Positions 7,774 to 17,859 are shown, numbered from the stretch's first letter. The stretch: DNA of 64,000 nucleotides from Ruminococcus sp. (GCA_017935865.1 JAGBGT010000024.1:1-64000), one strand, 5' to 3'. Numbers and translations: made by a program. Notes: a model not told the origin generated them from the letters alone.

Positions 7774-8967
7774 ATGACTATTATGAAAATATTCTTCGCA
7801 GTTTTGATACTTATCTGCGCAGTGTTCTACATTATGTATCTGTGGGATTTCGCCATTGTCCTGCTCATTGTCGTTATGGCCGTCCCTGTTCTCATGCTTA
7901 TCATGGGACTTGTCACCAAGCACAGCATCCGCGTCAAAATGCTTCTGGACAGCACCTCAGCATCGAAAAATCACGGCTTCACAGTTCAGCTTCTTATCGA
8001 AAACCGCTGCATATTCCCCGTGGGACGGGCAATAACCAACATCGAATATTTCAACTGCTTCGACGGCAAAAAGAACAGCTTCTGCCTGCTGCTGCCCATT
8101 CAGGAGAGAAATTCTCAGAGTGTGGCGTTTAAGCTAAGCTCAAAATTCTGCGGAATGTTAAATATCCGTTGCTCCCACATCACGATCTATGACCCTCTAA
8201 AAGTATTTAAGTTCAAGGTGAACTGCAACATAGTTAAGGAAATTCCGGTTCTGCCGGAGGGACACGAGATCGGCGGACAGATCTGCTTTACGGACAGGAC
8301 AAATGACGAAAGCAGCCTGTTTTCAGAGCACAAACCCGGCGATGATCCGTCAGAGATCTTTGATCTGCGCGGATATAATCCCGGAGATAAGCTGAACCGC
8401 ATCCACTGGAAGCTAAGCTCTAAAAAGGACGACTTTATCGTTAAGGACTACAGCCTCCCCATAGATATCCCCTGTACCGTTTTTCTGGATCTGACCTATG
8501 ACAACAGCTCCGAATACGCCATGCCGGTGTACGACACATTGGTGGAGACGCTGATCTCTATATCTACTTTCATGCTCGAAAACGAGCGGCGTCATCACGT
8601 TGTTTTCTTCAATGCCAGAAATAAGTGCTTCACTGAAAAAGACATCAAGGACATGGACTCCCTTGCGGAAGCAGTTCAGACGCTTATTTCCTCCTCTTCC
8701 GGCAATATTCCATGCCAGTCGCCCTCGGTCTGGTTCGCGGACAAGGGTTGCCTTTCGCTTTCCTCCTTTATCTTTATTTCAGCATCCCCCGAAAGTTCTG
8801 TTATGGAGTATATTGACGACTCGGTAGACGCCGACATAAAAAATGCTCTCCTTGTTGTGCCCTCGGCTGAAAAAGCTTCCGGGCTGGCAGCCGGATATGC
8901 TGATATTTGTACGATTCCCGTTATTATCGGCAGAATTTCATCATCTGTCAAGGATATTGAGGTATAA
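7774..8967 (+). CDS. DUF58 domain protein, membrane-anchored
   Basis: This 397-residue protein has two N-terminal transmembrane helices (about 5-22 and 26-46), then an extracytoplasmic or cytoplasmic beta domain. The DUF58 signature RGYNPGDKLNRIHWKLSSK sits near residues 200-218. The following part resembles a VWA-like fold (IPCTVFLDLTYD). DUF58 proteins are regularly paired with MoxR ATPases. The gene starts 4 bp after the MoxR stop. The precise biochemical role is unknown. Confidence 0.9.
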   Translation: MTIMKIFFAVLILICAVFYIMYLWDFAIVLLIVVMAVPVLMLIMGLVTKHSIRVKMLLDSTSASKNHGFTVQLLIENRCIFPVGRAITNIEYFNCFDGKKNSFCLLLPIQERNSQSVAFKLSSKFCGMLNIRCSHITIYDPLKVFKFKVNCNIVKEIPVLPEGHEIGGQICFTDRTNDESSLFSEHKPGDDPSEIFDLRGYNPGDKLNRIHWKLSSKKDDFIVKDYSLPIDIPCTVFLDLTYDNSSEYAMPVYDTLVETLISISTFMLENERRHHVVFFNARNKCFTEKDIKDMDSLAEAVQTLISSSSGNIPCQSPSVWFADKGCLSLSSFIFISASPESSVMEYIDDSVDADIKNALLVVPSAEKASGLAAGYADICTIPVIIGRISSSVKDIEV

Positions 8968-8976
8968 GGAGTCAAT

Positions 8977-11679
8977 ATGAAAAAACATATACAAAAAAAT
9001 AACGGTATTGCCGTCTGTGACAGTATCGTCATGTCGGTCAGAAACAGGCGTCCCAATCTCCGGAAAGCCGAATCTGTTCTAATCGCGGTTATCGGCTACG
9101 TTTCGACTATCATGGTCTTTCTCACCATGTTCCGGTTCAGGTACAACGAAGCTGCCTTGCTCTTTTCCGGGATTTTATTCTCCGTTGTATACATTCTACT
9201 GTCACTTTCGCGGAAAGCCGCTCTGCCCGGAATTATTGTATCCCTGCTTCTTGGCGGCGGGATTTCTCTGAAATGCCTTGACTCGGCATCGCTGGGATTC
9301 AAGTATATATTTAACGTTATCTACAAGGCGTCCTACCACACGGAAATAGAATACTACAAATTTCTCAAACGCGGTCTTGAAAGCGAAAGCGTAACTGCAT
9401 TCCTTATCATATGCGCATGGCTGCTTGCTATGATAGTATATATATTTACAATATATCATCCGCATCCGCTGCCTCCGATCATTGTCTCATTTGCCATTAT
9501 GGAGATCGGATTCTATAACGGCCTGGAGGTCTCGATCTTCTGGGGTATGCTCCTTGTGGGTTTCCTCCTGGCAAGCTTCGCCATGAGTACTATTGACAGC
9601 GGCGAATACTCCGGCGGAAACGGCGGATTTGTACGCCGTGACAATCTTTTCTTTCCGAAAAGGCAGATGCGCCTGAAAGTCACGGAAAAATGCGGACTTT
9701 TCATTATAGCTGCCGTACTCGCGATAGCAGGGATTTCTTTCGGGATCCTGAAAGCTGCCGGTTATAAAAGAAGTGACGAGATCAACAGAAAGCGCCTGGA
9801 GATCAGGGACGCTATCACTTCGTTCAATATGGAGGACATTGCCAGCAGTCTTTCGGATCTCACCGCCGCTTTAGGTATAGATCTAAAACTGGAAAAACAT
9901 AAGCTGGGCAATATCGCATCCATGAAATACAAGGACAAAACCGATCTTGAAATAACCGTAGACGGTATGATAAACGGCGCTGTTTACCTCAAGGACTTCA
10001 CCGGCTCAGTTTATAACGACAACGAGTGGACGTCGCTGCCCGGCTCTGCCTATAAAGATGACATTTTCAATGATTTTTACAATGAAAAGATATATCCCCA
10101 GGATTTCCCATTCCGCTTCAATAAGCTGATCTTCGCCGATGATGCCGACAGAACGCTGACGATCGACTCCAAGCTCAACGGCAGCAAGACATACGCCCCA
10201 TATGGCACCGACAATGTCGGGGGACTGAAATATAATGAGGACTGCGGCGTTGAACCCAAAAACAAAAAGGGTGAATATTCCTATCGGTTCAGCCATGTTG
10301 ACGCGGCAACTGTTGCCCAGAATCTCTACGCTCCCTCGGAGTACTACCTTTCTCTCGACAGCATCGCGGACGATGAATGGTATGACAGGCTCTACGAATA
10401 CGGCGATGATGCCGGATTTCTCAACTCCCGTGATGAATTGCTCATCAGTTCGGAAATTCCATTCAGCAATATCGTCTATGGAAATCCTGCTATTGTCATG
10501 ACGCAGATGCTGGAGCATGAGTACAAGGATTTCGTCTACGATAACTACCTTCAGCTACCGCAGACAGCCGCTATGGAGGAGGTACGCACGGAGTTCTCGA
10601 ATATTCTCGACCATGCCGGAGACGCCGGGGACGCTGTTGATAAAATGCAAATACTCGACGCTCTGCGAACTCAGGCGTCTGAAATGGCGACATATTCATT
10701 AAGTCCGGGAAAAACGCCGAAAAACCGCGATTTTATCAATTACTTCCTTCTGGAAAATCACAAGGGCTACTGCACTCACTACGCCACAGCCGGTGTAATA
10801 CTTGCGCGTATGGCTGGTATTCCGGCAAGATATGCTACGGGTTATATCATTGTCGGCGACGATTTCTGTGACGATAATCTCAACTCCGACGGCTCCTATA
10901 CCATAGACGTCAAGGATAACCGCAAACACGCCTGGGTGGAGGTCTATTTGGACGGCTACGGCTGGGTGCCCTATGAATTTACCGCCGGGTACTCGGCTCA
11001 GACTATCGACACATCGACTACCACAACCGCAGCGACAACAACTGCCCCCGTTAATACCGAAACTACTGCCGTGGATGAAAATATCTCAACCACGAAAAAC
11101 AACGACACACAGACTACGGGAAATAATAGCGATAAGTCGCCGAGACGAACCACTGCGGCTGCTACCACAAATTACGGCGGAACAAGCACCGATGGAAATG
11201 GCGGCGGACACCGAAACAATGTAAGAAAGGATGATTTCAAGCTCCCGGCGGCAGTAAAATACAGCATCTACACTGTCATTCTTATAGGCGCGTCCATAGC
11301 TGTGGTGCTTGCGAGACGTAAAATTATGATGATATTCCGCAAAAAACATTTCAGCGAGGGCAATTCTGCCTCCCGTATGCACCATATGCACAGGTATATG
11401 GAACAGATTTTTGAATATATCGGTATCAAGCGGCAGGATATGCAGCTTGTGGAGTACTCAGGGTATGTTGAGAGATCTGCCGGGGATGTATACTTCCCAG
11501 CCGGAAGTTTTGAAGAGTTTACCGACGCTGCACTTCGGGCGGCATTCTCTGAAAATCCGCCGGATAAAAACGAACTGGAAAAATGCCTCAGGCTGACAGA
11601 ATCAACAGCCGCGGCGATATATGAAAACATCAAAAAGATTGACAGATTTAAAATGAAATATCTGTCCTGCTTGTACTGA
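8977..11679 (+). CDS. membrane-anchored transglutaminase-like protein
   Basis: The 900-residue protein has a block of N-terminal transmembrane helices (about 28-240) and an extracytoplasmic region with a transglutaminase core. The catalytic Cys is in GYCTHYATAGVILARMAGIP (about residue 593), followed by HAWVEVY with the His and by YGWVPYEFT, which completes the triad region. A Thr/Ala/Asn-rich linker (about 678-745), one more transmembrane helix (about 763-782) and a cytoplasmic tail follow. This matches the TgpA-like architecture next to MoxR and DUF58. The substrate is probably an envelope protein or peptide, but it is not identified. Confidence 0.9.
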   Translation: MKKHIQKNNGIAVCDSIVMSVRNRRPNLRKAESVLIAVIGYVSTIMVFLTMFRFRYNEAALLFSGILFSVVYILLSLSRKAALPGIIVSLLLGGGISLKCLDSASLGFKYIFNVIYKASYHTEIEYYKFLKRGLESESVTAFLIICAWLLAMIVYIFTIYHPHPLPPIIVSFAIMEIGFYNGLEVSIFWGMLLVGFLLASFAMSTIDSGEYSGGNGGFVRRDNLFFPKRQMRLKVTEKCGLFIIAAVLAIAGISFGILKAAGYKRSDEINRKRLEIRDAITSFNMEDIASSLSDLTAALGIDLKLEKHKLGNIASMKYKDKTDLEITVDGMINGAVYLKDFTGSVYNDNEWTSLPGSAYKDDIFNDFYNEKIYPQDFPFRFNKLIFADDADRTLTIDSKLNGSKTYAPYGTDNVGGLKYNEDCGVEPKNKKGEYSYRFSHVDAATVAQNLYAPSEYYLSLDSIADDEWYDRLYEYGDDAGFLNSRDELLISSEIPFSNIVYGNPAIVMTQMLEHEYKDFVYDNYLQLPQTAAMEEVRTEFSNILDHAGDAGDAVDKMQILDALRTQASEMATYSLSPGKTPKNRDFINYFLLENHKGYCTHYATAGVILARMAGIPARYATGYIIVGDDFCDDNLNSDGSYTIDVKDNRKHAWVEVYLDGYGWVPYEFTAGYSAQTIDTSTTTTAATTTAPVNTETTAVDENISTTKNNDTQTTGNNSDKSPRRTTAAATTNYGGTSTDGNGGGHRNNVRKDDFKLPAAVKYSIYTVILIGASIAVVLARRKIMMIFRKKHFSEGNSASRMHHMHRYMEQIFEYIGIKRQDMQLVEYSGYVERSAGDVYFPAGSFEEFTDAALRAAFSENPPDKNELEKCLRLTESTAAAIYENIKKIDRFKMKYLSCLY

Positions 11680-11684
11680 CTTTA

Positions 11685-11846
11685 GGCAACACCGCATAAA
11701 GATTGTGTGGCAGATGCGCAGTCGATTTTTTCGTCAGATTGTATAAAAACTACACAGGCATACTGTCGTATGTAAAGGAGCTTTTTGTGCAAGATGACAG
11801 AAAATCTGACTGCGTATCTGACGCACAAGATTTAATCAGTGCTTCC
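11685..11846. repeat. repeat family B, diverged copy
   Basis: The left end GGCAACACCGCATAAAG is close to the family B consensus. The right end is worn (GTGCTTCC before TTAA). The core hairpin is present as CATAC-TGTC-GTATG (11759-11772), followed by AAAGGAG. It lies between the transglutaminase gene and its terminator. Confidence 0.72.
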
Positions 11847-11852
11847 TTAATT

Positions 11853-11888
11853 AAAAAGGCTGCTGTAAAATAACTACAGCAGCCTTTT
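11853..11888. terminator. bidirectional terminator between convergent genes
   Basis: A 10-bp stem (GGCTGCTGTA / TACAGCAGCC) is flanked by A5 on one side and T4 on the other. It can serve both the transglutaminase operon (plus) and the aminopeptidase operon (minus). Confidence 0.88.
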
Positions 11889-11916
11889 CTTATTAGTATA
11901 TAACGTTAACACGCCC

Positions 11917-13326
11917 TTAATCAGCAATAAAAGCGGCAAAAGCCTTGTATGCCATATACAAGTCCAGCTTGGAAATCACCTCATAGGGTGCGTGCATAGA
12001 AAGAACCGGCACTCCCATATCAATGGTATCAACATTGAGATTAGCAATATACGCCGCAACTGTTCCGCCGCCGCCGGCATCCACCTTGCCAAGCTCGCCC
12101 GTCTGCCAGATCACATTCCGGCTGTCCATAAGACGACGTATGCGTCCTGCAAACTCGGCAGAAGCATCAGAAGTTCCCGATTTGCCGCGAGAACCCGTAT
12201 ATTTCGTGATGCACACGCCCTTGTTCACGTATGCACAGTTGTTGCGCTCGTTAACGTCGGCAAAGGTCGGGTCAAATGCCGCATTTACATCGGCTGAGAG
12301 ACACTGCGATGCCGAAAGGACATCTCTGCCCTCAGAACCGAGAGCTTCCGCAATATCCTCAATAAAATATTTTAGGTATGAGGAGCGGAGACCTGTGTTG
12401 CCGTCACTTCCGGTCTCCTCCTTGTCCGTGAGTACCGTTACCGCCGTATGTACGGGGGCAACGCAGTCAACAGTTGCCGCAAGCGCAGGAAAAGCGCAGC
12501 AGCGGTCATCATGTCCGTATCCGCCGATAAGACTTCTGTCGAAGCCGATATCACGCGCCTTGAAAGCCGGAACTGCTTCAAGCTCCGCCGAAATAAAATC
12601 GTCCTCGGTGATACCGTATTTATCGAAGAGAATATTCATGATATTCAGCTTCACCGCCTCGCTCGACTCGTCCTCGCGGAAAGGCATCGAACCGATAAGC
12701 AGGTTCAGATCTTCTCCCCTTATGAGCTTTGTCGCAGGACGCGTCATCTGCTCCGTGGCAAGGTGAGGCAGCAGGTCGGTCACGCAGAATACCGGCTCGC
12801 TTTCGTCTTCGCCGATATTAACCGTTACCGTCGAGCCGTCAGCCTTAATAACAACTCCGTGAAGTGAGAGCGGAATCGTCGTCCACTGATATTTCTTGAT
12901 CCCACCGTAATAGTGAGTCTTGAAAAGCGCAAGCTCAGTGTCCTCATACAGGGGATTCTGCTTCAGATCCAGTCTCGGGCTGTCGATATGCGCTGCACAG
13001 AGGCGAACGCCATCGGCGATAGGCGCAGTACCAATAACAGCGGCAATAATCGCCTTTCCTCTGTTATTGCGGTAGATCTTGTCGCCGGGATTGAGCTTCA
13101 TTCCCTTTTTATACTCGGTAAATCCAACGGATTCCAGCGTTCTGACTGCCTCTGCCACAGCCTCGCGCTCGGTTTTTGCAATGTCGAGAAAACGCTTGTA
13201 GTTCTCCGCAAAGGCAAAAACAGCCTTCTCCTCTTCGGCGTCGATCCTCAGATATCCGTTTTTTCGCTGTGAAAACAATTTCTCTTTCAGCTCTTTTGAA
13301 ATGCTCTTTTCCTTATTCTCTGACAT
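11917..13326 (-). CDS. M18-family aminopeptidase
   Basis: The 469-residue cytoplasmic enzyme removes N-terminal residues, preferentially acidic ones in characterised relatives, using a two-zinc site. Metal-ligand and catalytic motifs are visible: AAHIDSPR (His, Asp), GYGHDDR (bridging Asp), DKEETGS (catalytic and metal Glu), an aspartate in CLSADVNAAFDP, and SMHAPYEV (His) near the C-terminus. Length and motif order fit M18 and exclude M20 or M42. It is the last gene of the DUF951-prfA-sua5-coaE run, 12 bp after coaE. Confidence 0.93.
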   Translation of the reverse strand: MSENKEKSISKELKEKLFSQRKNGYLRIDAEEEKAVFAFAENYKRFLDIAKTEREAVAEAVRTLESVGFTEYKKGMKLNPGDKIYRNNRGKAIIAAVIGTAPIADGVRLCAAHIDSPRLDLKQNPLYEDTELALFKTHYYGGIKKYQWTTIPLSLHGVVIKADGSTVTVNIGEDESEPVFCVTDLLPHLATEQMTRPATKLIRGEDLNLLIGSMPFREDESSEAVKLNIMNILFDKYGITEDDFISAELEAVPAFKARDIGFDRSLIGGYGHDDRCCAFPALAATVDCVAPVHTAVTVLTDKEETGSDGNTGLRSSYLKYFIEDIAEALGSEGRDVLSASQCLSADVNAAFDPTFADVNERNNCAYVNKGVCITKYTGSRGKSGTSDASAEFAGRIRRLMDSRNVIWQTGELGKVDAGGGGTVAAYIANLNVDTIDMGVPVLSMHAPYEVISKLDLYMAYKAFAAFIAD

Positions 13327-13338
13327 AGCTTTCTCCTT

Positions 13339-13983
13339 TCACGCATAAGCCGTCGCAGGACGGATGTGATTGTAATAATATTTTATTTTATCCGAAACCT
13401 CCTTGGATATACAGTAAACGTTATCCAGAGAGTCGTTATTCTCTATTATATAATCCGAATGGTCGGCAAAGAACTCTGCATCAAACTGTGAATCCATTCT
13501 GTCACGTGCCTGCTTGACAGTCAGACCGTCCCGGGTGATAATACGATACTCCCGAAGCTCCGGATCGGCAATAACAGAAATGATTATTTCGCAGAAATCA
13601 TCCGCCCGGCTCTCAAAAAGCGTGGGAGCGTCAAGCAGGATAAGCTTCTGTCCATTATCCGAATACTCCTTTATTTGCTTTAGTATTTCGCTGGTGATAT
13701 ACGGATGAATGATCGTGTTAAGGGTCTCCAGCTTTGTTCTGTCCGTGAAAACAATGTTTCCCAGCGCTTTTCTGTTCATCGTTCCGTCGGGATTGAGGAT
13801 CTGCTTACCGAAAATATCCGATATCTCCTCCAGACACTTACTTCCCTTTTCCACCACAAGCCTCGAGATCATATCCGCATTGATGACCGCGAATCCGTTC
13901 TTCTCAAAGACCTTGGAAACCGTGCTCTTTCCTGCACCTGTCTGCCCGGTCAGTCCGACAACCATAACATCTATCCCTGTCAT
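13339..13983 (-). CDS. coaE: dephospho-CoA kinase
   Basis: The 214-residue enzyme phosphorylates dephospho-CoA, the last step of coenzyme A synthesis. It has the P-loop GLTGQTGAGKST (10-21), INADMISR (the substrate Asp), LLDAPTLFES, and the lid/RxxxR region RDGLTVKQARDRMDSQ. The start overlaps the stop of sua5 by 4 bp (ATGA), indicating coupled translation. Confidence 0.95.
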   Translation of the reverse strand: MTGIDVMVVGLTGQTGAGKSTVSKVFEKNGFAVINADMISRLVVEKGSKCLEEISDIFGKQILNPDGTMNRKALGNIVFTDRTKLETLNTIIHPYITSEILKQIKEYSDNGQKLILLDAPTLFESRADDFCEIIISVIADPELREYRIITRDGLTVKQARDRMDSQFDAEFFADHSDYIIENNDSLDNVYCISKEVSDKIKYYYNHIRPATAYA

Positions 13984-14999
13984 ACCCTTATCACCTCAAA
14001 TCCTGCTGCTCTTATGAGCCTGTTGTAAACTGCAAGTCCCACACCGTCCTTCGAGGGTGCGCGGACGTATACCTTATCGGCGCCGATCTCGTCCAGTTCC
14101 CGAAGCCGCTGGAACAGAAAATGTGCCTGCTCTTCGCTGTCAGCGCCATATGTAACATACCTGTACGGGAAATTATCCGCATCTCCGTCAAATATCAGAG
14201 AATAGACATTCTCCCCGTAATTTTCGGAAATATATTCTATAAACCTGTCAAGCTCGCCCTCAACCATGACCACGTCTGCTTTTGGGGAATAATGCTTGTA
14301 CTTCATCCCGGGAGATGCTGCAATACTTCCCTCCTCCAGCTCTTTCAGTATAGCCGGGTCGACGATCACCTCTTCGCATATTTCAAGGAGCATTTTCCTT
14401 GTTACAGCTCCCGGGCGGAGGATCCTCACGGAATTTTCTCCCTCAAAGGAAATAACCGTGGATTCCACGCCGAACCTTGACTCACCGCCGTCAACGACAG
14501 CAGCTATCCTGCCTTTCATGTCATCCATAACATGGGCAGCGCAGGTAGGGCTTGGCAATCCGGAAATATTCGCGGACGGAGCTGCAATAGCGCAGCCTGA
14601 AAGCTGAATTATTCTGTGCATGACCGGATGGGAGGGCACTCTTATTCCCACGGTCTCCAGTCCGCCGGAGGTGATCATCGGTATCCTGTCATTTTTCGGC
14701 AGAACCATCGTAAGCGGTCCGGGACAGAAGCGCTCCGCAAGTCTGTAAGCAAGCTCCGGAATTGATTTGGTGTATTTCACCGCCTCGGAAAAATCCGACA
14801 GATGCACGATAAGCGGATTATCGGCTGGTCTGCCCTTGGCTGCAAAAACAGCCCTGACCGCCGCTTCATTTACAGCGTCCGCACACAAACCATAGACCGT
14901 CTCCGTGGGGACAGCCACAACGTTTCCGCTTCTTATAAGCTCTGCAGCGGCAGCAATATCCTCGCCGCTGTCCTTCAATAAAACTGTATCTCTCTCCAT
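13980..14999 (-). CDS. sua5: L-threonylcarbamoyladenylate synthase (Sua5 type)
   Basis: The 339-residue enzyme makes threonylcarbamoyl-AMP from Thr, bicarbonate and ATP, the first step of t6A37 tRNA modification. The N-terminal YrdC domain has VPTETVYGLCADA (about 31-43), KGRPADNPLIVHL and SANISGLPSPT. Linker residues after about 215 join it to the C-terminal Sua5 domain (YSPKADVVMVEG to GVGLAVYNRLIRAAG). The two-domain length distinguishes it from short TsaC. Confidence 0.95.
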   Translation of the reverse strand: MERDTVLLKDSGEDIAAAAELIRSGNVVAVPTETVYGLCADAVNEAAVRAVFAAKGRPADNPLIVHLSDFSEAVKYTKSIPELAYRLAERFCPGPLTMVLPKNDRIPMITSGGLETVGIRVPSHPVMHRIIQLSGCAIAAPSANISGLPSPTCAAHVMDDMKGRIAAVVDGGESRFGVESTVISFEGENSVRILRPGAVTRKMLLEICEEVIVDPAILKELEEGSIAASPGMKYKHYSPKADVVMVEGELDRFIEYISENYGENVYSLIFDGDADNFPYRYVTYGADSEEQAHFLFQRLRELDEIGADKVYVRAPSKDGVGLAVYNRLIRAAGFEVIRV

Positions 15000-15011
15000 A
15001 TTTTTCTGAAA

Positions 15012-16085
15012 TCACGACTCCTGACTTGCAAGTCTGGCTGCCTGATCTGCCGTTGCAAGAGCGTCAAAAACCTCGTCCAGATTGCCGTTGAGCATATCCT
15101 CCAGGCGATAAATAGTAAGTCCTATGCGGTGATCTGTGAGTCTGCCCTGGGGAAAATTGTAGGTGCGTATCCTTTCGGAGCGGTCTCCTGTGCCGACCTG
15201 CATCTTCCTCTCAGAAGCGACCTTTGCAGCCTGCTCCTCCTGCATCGCCTCATATATGCGTGAACGCAGGATCTTCATCGCCTTATCCTTATTTTTATGC
15301 TGACTTCTCTCGTCCTGACACTCCACCACCACATTAGTCGGCAGATAGGTTATGCGGACTGCCGATTCTGTTTTGTTGATGTGCTGACCGCCTGCACCGC
15401 TTGCACGGAAATAGTCGATTTTCAGATCGGTTGGATTAATTTCAAGCTCTACCTCGTCAGCCTCCACAAGAACCGCAACGGTAACAGTTGAGGTATGGAT
15501 CCTTCCCTGGGACTCGGTTTCCGGCACACGCTGAACACGGTGAACTCCGCTCTCATATTTCAGACGTGAATACGCGCCGTCGCCCTCGATAGAAAAGCTT
15601 ATCTCCTTAAAGCCGCCAAGCTCCGTAGGCTGAGCGTTAAGAACATCCTGTTTCCAGCCCTTGGACTCTGCATACATAGTGTACATACGGTAGAGTGAGT
15701 TGGCAAAGAGCGAAGCCTCCTCGCCTCCTGCACCTCCGCGGATCTCGATAATAACATTTTTATCATCGTTGGGGTCTTTCGGAAGGAGAAGTATTTTCAG
15801 CTCCTGGGAGATATTCTCCATTGCCTCCTTGCTTTCTTCCAGCTCGGACTGCGCCATCTCCTTAAAATCCTTGTCGAGACCGCCGCCGTCCAGCAGCTCC
15901 TTCGCCTCGTTATAGCTGTTCTGCGCAGTCCTGTATTCGCGTAACTTCTCGATGATAGGCGTCATATTTTTATATTCTTTCATTAACTGAGCATAAAGCT
16001 TATTGTCGCTGACAGTTTCGGGGTCAGAGAGACGCCGGCTTATATCCTCGTACTTCTCCTCCATTGCCGCAAGTTTTTCAAACAT
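15012..16085 (-). CDS. prfA: peptide chain release factor 1
   Basis: RF1 (357 residues) ends translation at UAA and UAG. The GGQ motif in [16 protein letters not shown] (about 229-244) catalyses peptidyl-tRNA hydrolysis. The stop-codon reading PxT-type element appears as [18 protein letters not shown]. The start is the Met of [12 protein letters not shown] because AAGGAAG lies 6-7 bases upstream. Two upstream in-frame starts would leave no room for that site. It lies 12 bp before sua5. Confidence 0.95.
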   Translation of the reverse strand: MFEKLAAMEEKYEDISRRLSDPETVSDNKLYAQLMKEYKNMTPIIEKLREYRTAQNSYNEAKELLDGGGLDKDFKEMAQSELEESKEAMENISQELKILLLPKDPNDDKNVIIEIRGGAGGEEASLFANSLYRMYTMYAESKGWKQDVLNAQPTELGGFKEISFSIEGDGAYSRLKYESGVHRVQRVPETESQGRIHTSTVTVAVLVEADEVELEINPTDLKIDYFRASGAGGQHINKTESAVRITYLPTNVVVECQDERSQHKNKDKAMKILRSRIYEAMQEEQAAKVASERKMQVGTGDRSERIRTYNFPQGRLTDHRIGLTIYRLEDMLNGNLDEVFDALATADQAARLASQES

Positions 16086-16135
16086 ATACATCTTCCTTTC
16101 AAGATAGATCACATCAGTTCAAGAAATTTCTGCGG

Positions 16136-16324
16136 CTAACCCTCTGCCTCCCGGCGAACTTTTTTTATACTTTTCTCAATTTTAGCACGGGGAACGAGAA
16201 ATTCTCTTCCGCAGCCTGTACATCTGAGACGAAAATCCATTCCTGATCTCAGAACAAGCATCTCATTTGCACCGCAAGGGTGCTGCTTCTTCATTGTCAG
16301 GACGTCATTAACGCGGATATCCAT
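16136..16324 (-). CDS. DUF951 small zinc-ribbon-like protein
   Basis: The 62-residue protein begins MDIRVNDVLTMKKQHPCG and has CTGCGREF, typical of DUF951 proteins, which are found beside core genes in Firmicutes. The cysteines C22 and the CxxC pair could bind a metal. The function is unknown. A strong ribosome site (GAGGAGTGAGGGA) defines the start. It is the first gene of the operon leading to prfA. Confidence 0.88.
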   Translation of the reverse strand: MDIRVNDVLTMKKQHPCGANEMLVLRSGMDFRLRCTGCGREFLVPRAKIEKSIKKVRREAEG

Positions 16325-16385
16325 TCCCTCACTCCTCTTCCAAAAATCTTTTTTATATAATCGTTCACAAAAGCGTCCATTAACC

Positions 16386-16414
16386 ATTATACCCCAAAAA
16401 GAGAACAAAATCAA
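16386..16414 (-). promoter_or_regulatory. promoter of the DUF951-prfA-sua5-coaE operon
   Basis: On the minus strand, TTGATT (16414-16409), a 17-bp spacer and TATAAT (16391-16386). Confidence 0.8.
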
Positions 16415-16511
16415 TATCTCCGACGCATATTTTTTTCAATTTGTGTAAAAATAATAAAAAACCGCAACCATAATAGGGCAATACCAACAAATTATTCAAG
16501 AGGAGAAGAGT

Positions 16512-16868
16512 ATGGTAACAAGAATTACAGCCGAATTTGAGTCCCCTGAGTCAGCCGAGCTGGCATTGAAACGAATCCGCGAAAACATCCGGGGAGTTTA
16601 CTCCACAAGTTATGTCTATAACAAACAGTCCGATAAGGCGGAAAGGATCCGGGGCAAGGATATTTACACTATAATGCCCACAGCCGCCGTGACCCAGAAC
16701 TATCTTACGGCGGTCATGGATTCCCCGGCGTCTGTTGATTCAATTCCTGAGCCGTCGCGAAGCAGGAAAACAACCGTCTTTATCGTCTGTGACGGCAGCG
16801 GAACAAGCGATATATCCTCTGTTTTGTCAAATTCCGGAGCTGTCAATATAGATTCACCGGCAATATGA
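16512..16868 (+). CDS. small protein of unknown function
   Basis: The 118-residue protein has a strong ribosome site (AAGAGGAGAAGAG). The N-terminal half, MVTRITAEFESPESAELALKR, has the beta-alpha pattern of a ferredoxin-like fold, as in some stress-protein domains that read a segment 'ESAELALKRIRE' as helix 1. The middle is Ser/Thr-rich and the end, TVFIVCDGSGTSDISSVLSNSGAV, has a second strand-helix unit. I do not recognise a named family. It is followed after 58 bp by the S1-domain gene and may be co-transcribed. Confidence 0.7.
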   Translation: MVTRITAEFESPESAELALKRIRENIRGVYSTSYVYNKQSDKAERIRGKDIYTIMPTAAVTQNYLTAVMDSPASVDSIPEPSRSRKTTVFIVCDGSGTSDISSVLSNSGAVNIDSPAI

Positions 16869-16888
16869 ATATTCCATAATTTATCCGA

Positions 16889-16914
16889 ATATGATTTATC
16901 ATGAGAAATCATAT
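16889..16914 (+). promoter_or_regulatory. hairpin abutting the ribosome site of the S1-domain gene
   Basis: A 9-bp stem (ATATGATTT / AAATCATAT) with an 8-base loop ends one base before the GGAGG of the next gene. It could modulate access to that site. Confidence 0.4.
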
Positions 16915-16926
16915 GGAGGTAAAATC

Positions 16927-17859
16927 ATGGAATACAGAACAAAATTCAAGCCGGAGGGCTGCCTTTTTAAAACAACTGAGAACCAGCGGTATATTTCATC
17001 CGTTCAGGGACTTAAAGAGGCAATGGAATCCGGCAGGATACTTGAAGCGCGCGTATCACTGTGTACAGGAGATCACGACCTGATCGTCGACTTTCCCTGG
17101 GGCAAGGGCATGATCCCACGGGAAGAGGGCGCGCTGGGCATAAGAGAAGGCATTACCCGTGATATCGCCCTTATATCCCGGGTAAACAAGCCTGTCTGCT
17201 TTAAGGTCATCCGTTTAAAAGAGGAAAAAAACGGCGCTGTTACAGCCTGGCTTTCACGAAGAGCCGCCCAGGAGGAGTTTGCCGTGGAACGGCTCAGCCA
17301 ACTGAAACCAGGAGATGTTATCGAGGCAAAGGTCACACATCTTGAACAGTTCGGCGCATTTGTGGATGTTGGCTGCGGTGTAGCATCCATGATACCCATT
17401 GATGCAATTTCCGTTTCCCGTATATCACATCCATCGGACAGATTTGTTCTCGGGCAGATGATACGCACTATTGTCAAGGCAAAGGACGGTACGCGGTTAT
17501 ATCTGACTCACAAGGAGTTGCTGGGCACGTGGGAGGAAAATATCGAGAGTTTTCATGTGGGCGAAACTGTTTCCGGTATTGTCCGCTCCGTTGAAAGCTA
17601 TGGTATCTTTGTGGAGATCGCGCCGAATCTTGCCGGTCTTGCGGAGCTGCGCAGCGATGTTTTCCCGGGTCAGAACGTCAGCGTGTACATAAAGGCTCTG
17701 ATTCCCGAAAAAATGAAAGTAAAGCTGGTTATTGTGGATACCTGCGAGGACGGCAGCGAAAGCAGAGGCTTCACCTACTTCACTGACGCCGATCACATCA
17801 GCACCTGGAGCTATTCCCCGAAATGCTGCCGCAGAGAAATAATATCGGTTTTTGAATAA
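16927..17859 (+). CDS. S1 RNA-binding domain protein
   Basis: The 310-residue protein has a divergent N-terminal region and two clear S1 (OB-fold) repeats: LKPGDVIEAKVTHLEQFGAFVDVGCG (about 137-162) and FHVGETVSGIVRSVESYGIFVEIAPNLAGL (about 217-246). Another S1-like unit may lie at 28-106. It resembles the S1-related proteins of Clostridia that replace or accompany ribosomal protein S1 in mRNA binding, but direct equivalence with RpsA cannot be claimed. The Met at 16927 is placed 7 bases after GGAGG. Confidence 0.85.
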   Translation: MEYRTKFKPEGCLFKTTENQRYISSVQGLKEAMESGRILEARVSLCTGDHDLIVDFPWGKGMIPREEGALGIREGITRDIALISRVNKPVCFKVIRLKEEKNGAVTAWLSRRAAQEEFAVERLSQLKPGDVIEAKVTHLEQFGAFVDVGCGVASMIPIDAISVSRISHPSDRFVLGQMIRTIVKAKDGTRLYLTHKELLGTWEENIESFHVGETVSGIVRSVESYGIFVEIAPNLAGLAELRSDVFPGQNVSVYIKALIPEKMKVKLVIVDTCEDGSESRGFTYFTDADHISTWSYSPKCCRREIISVFE

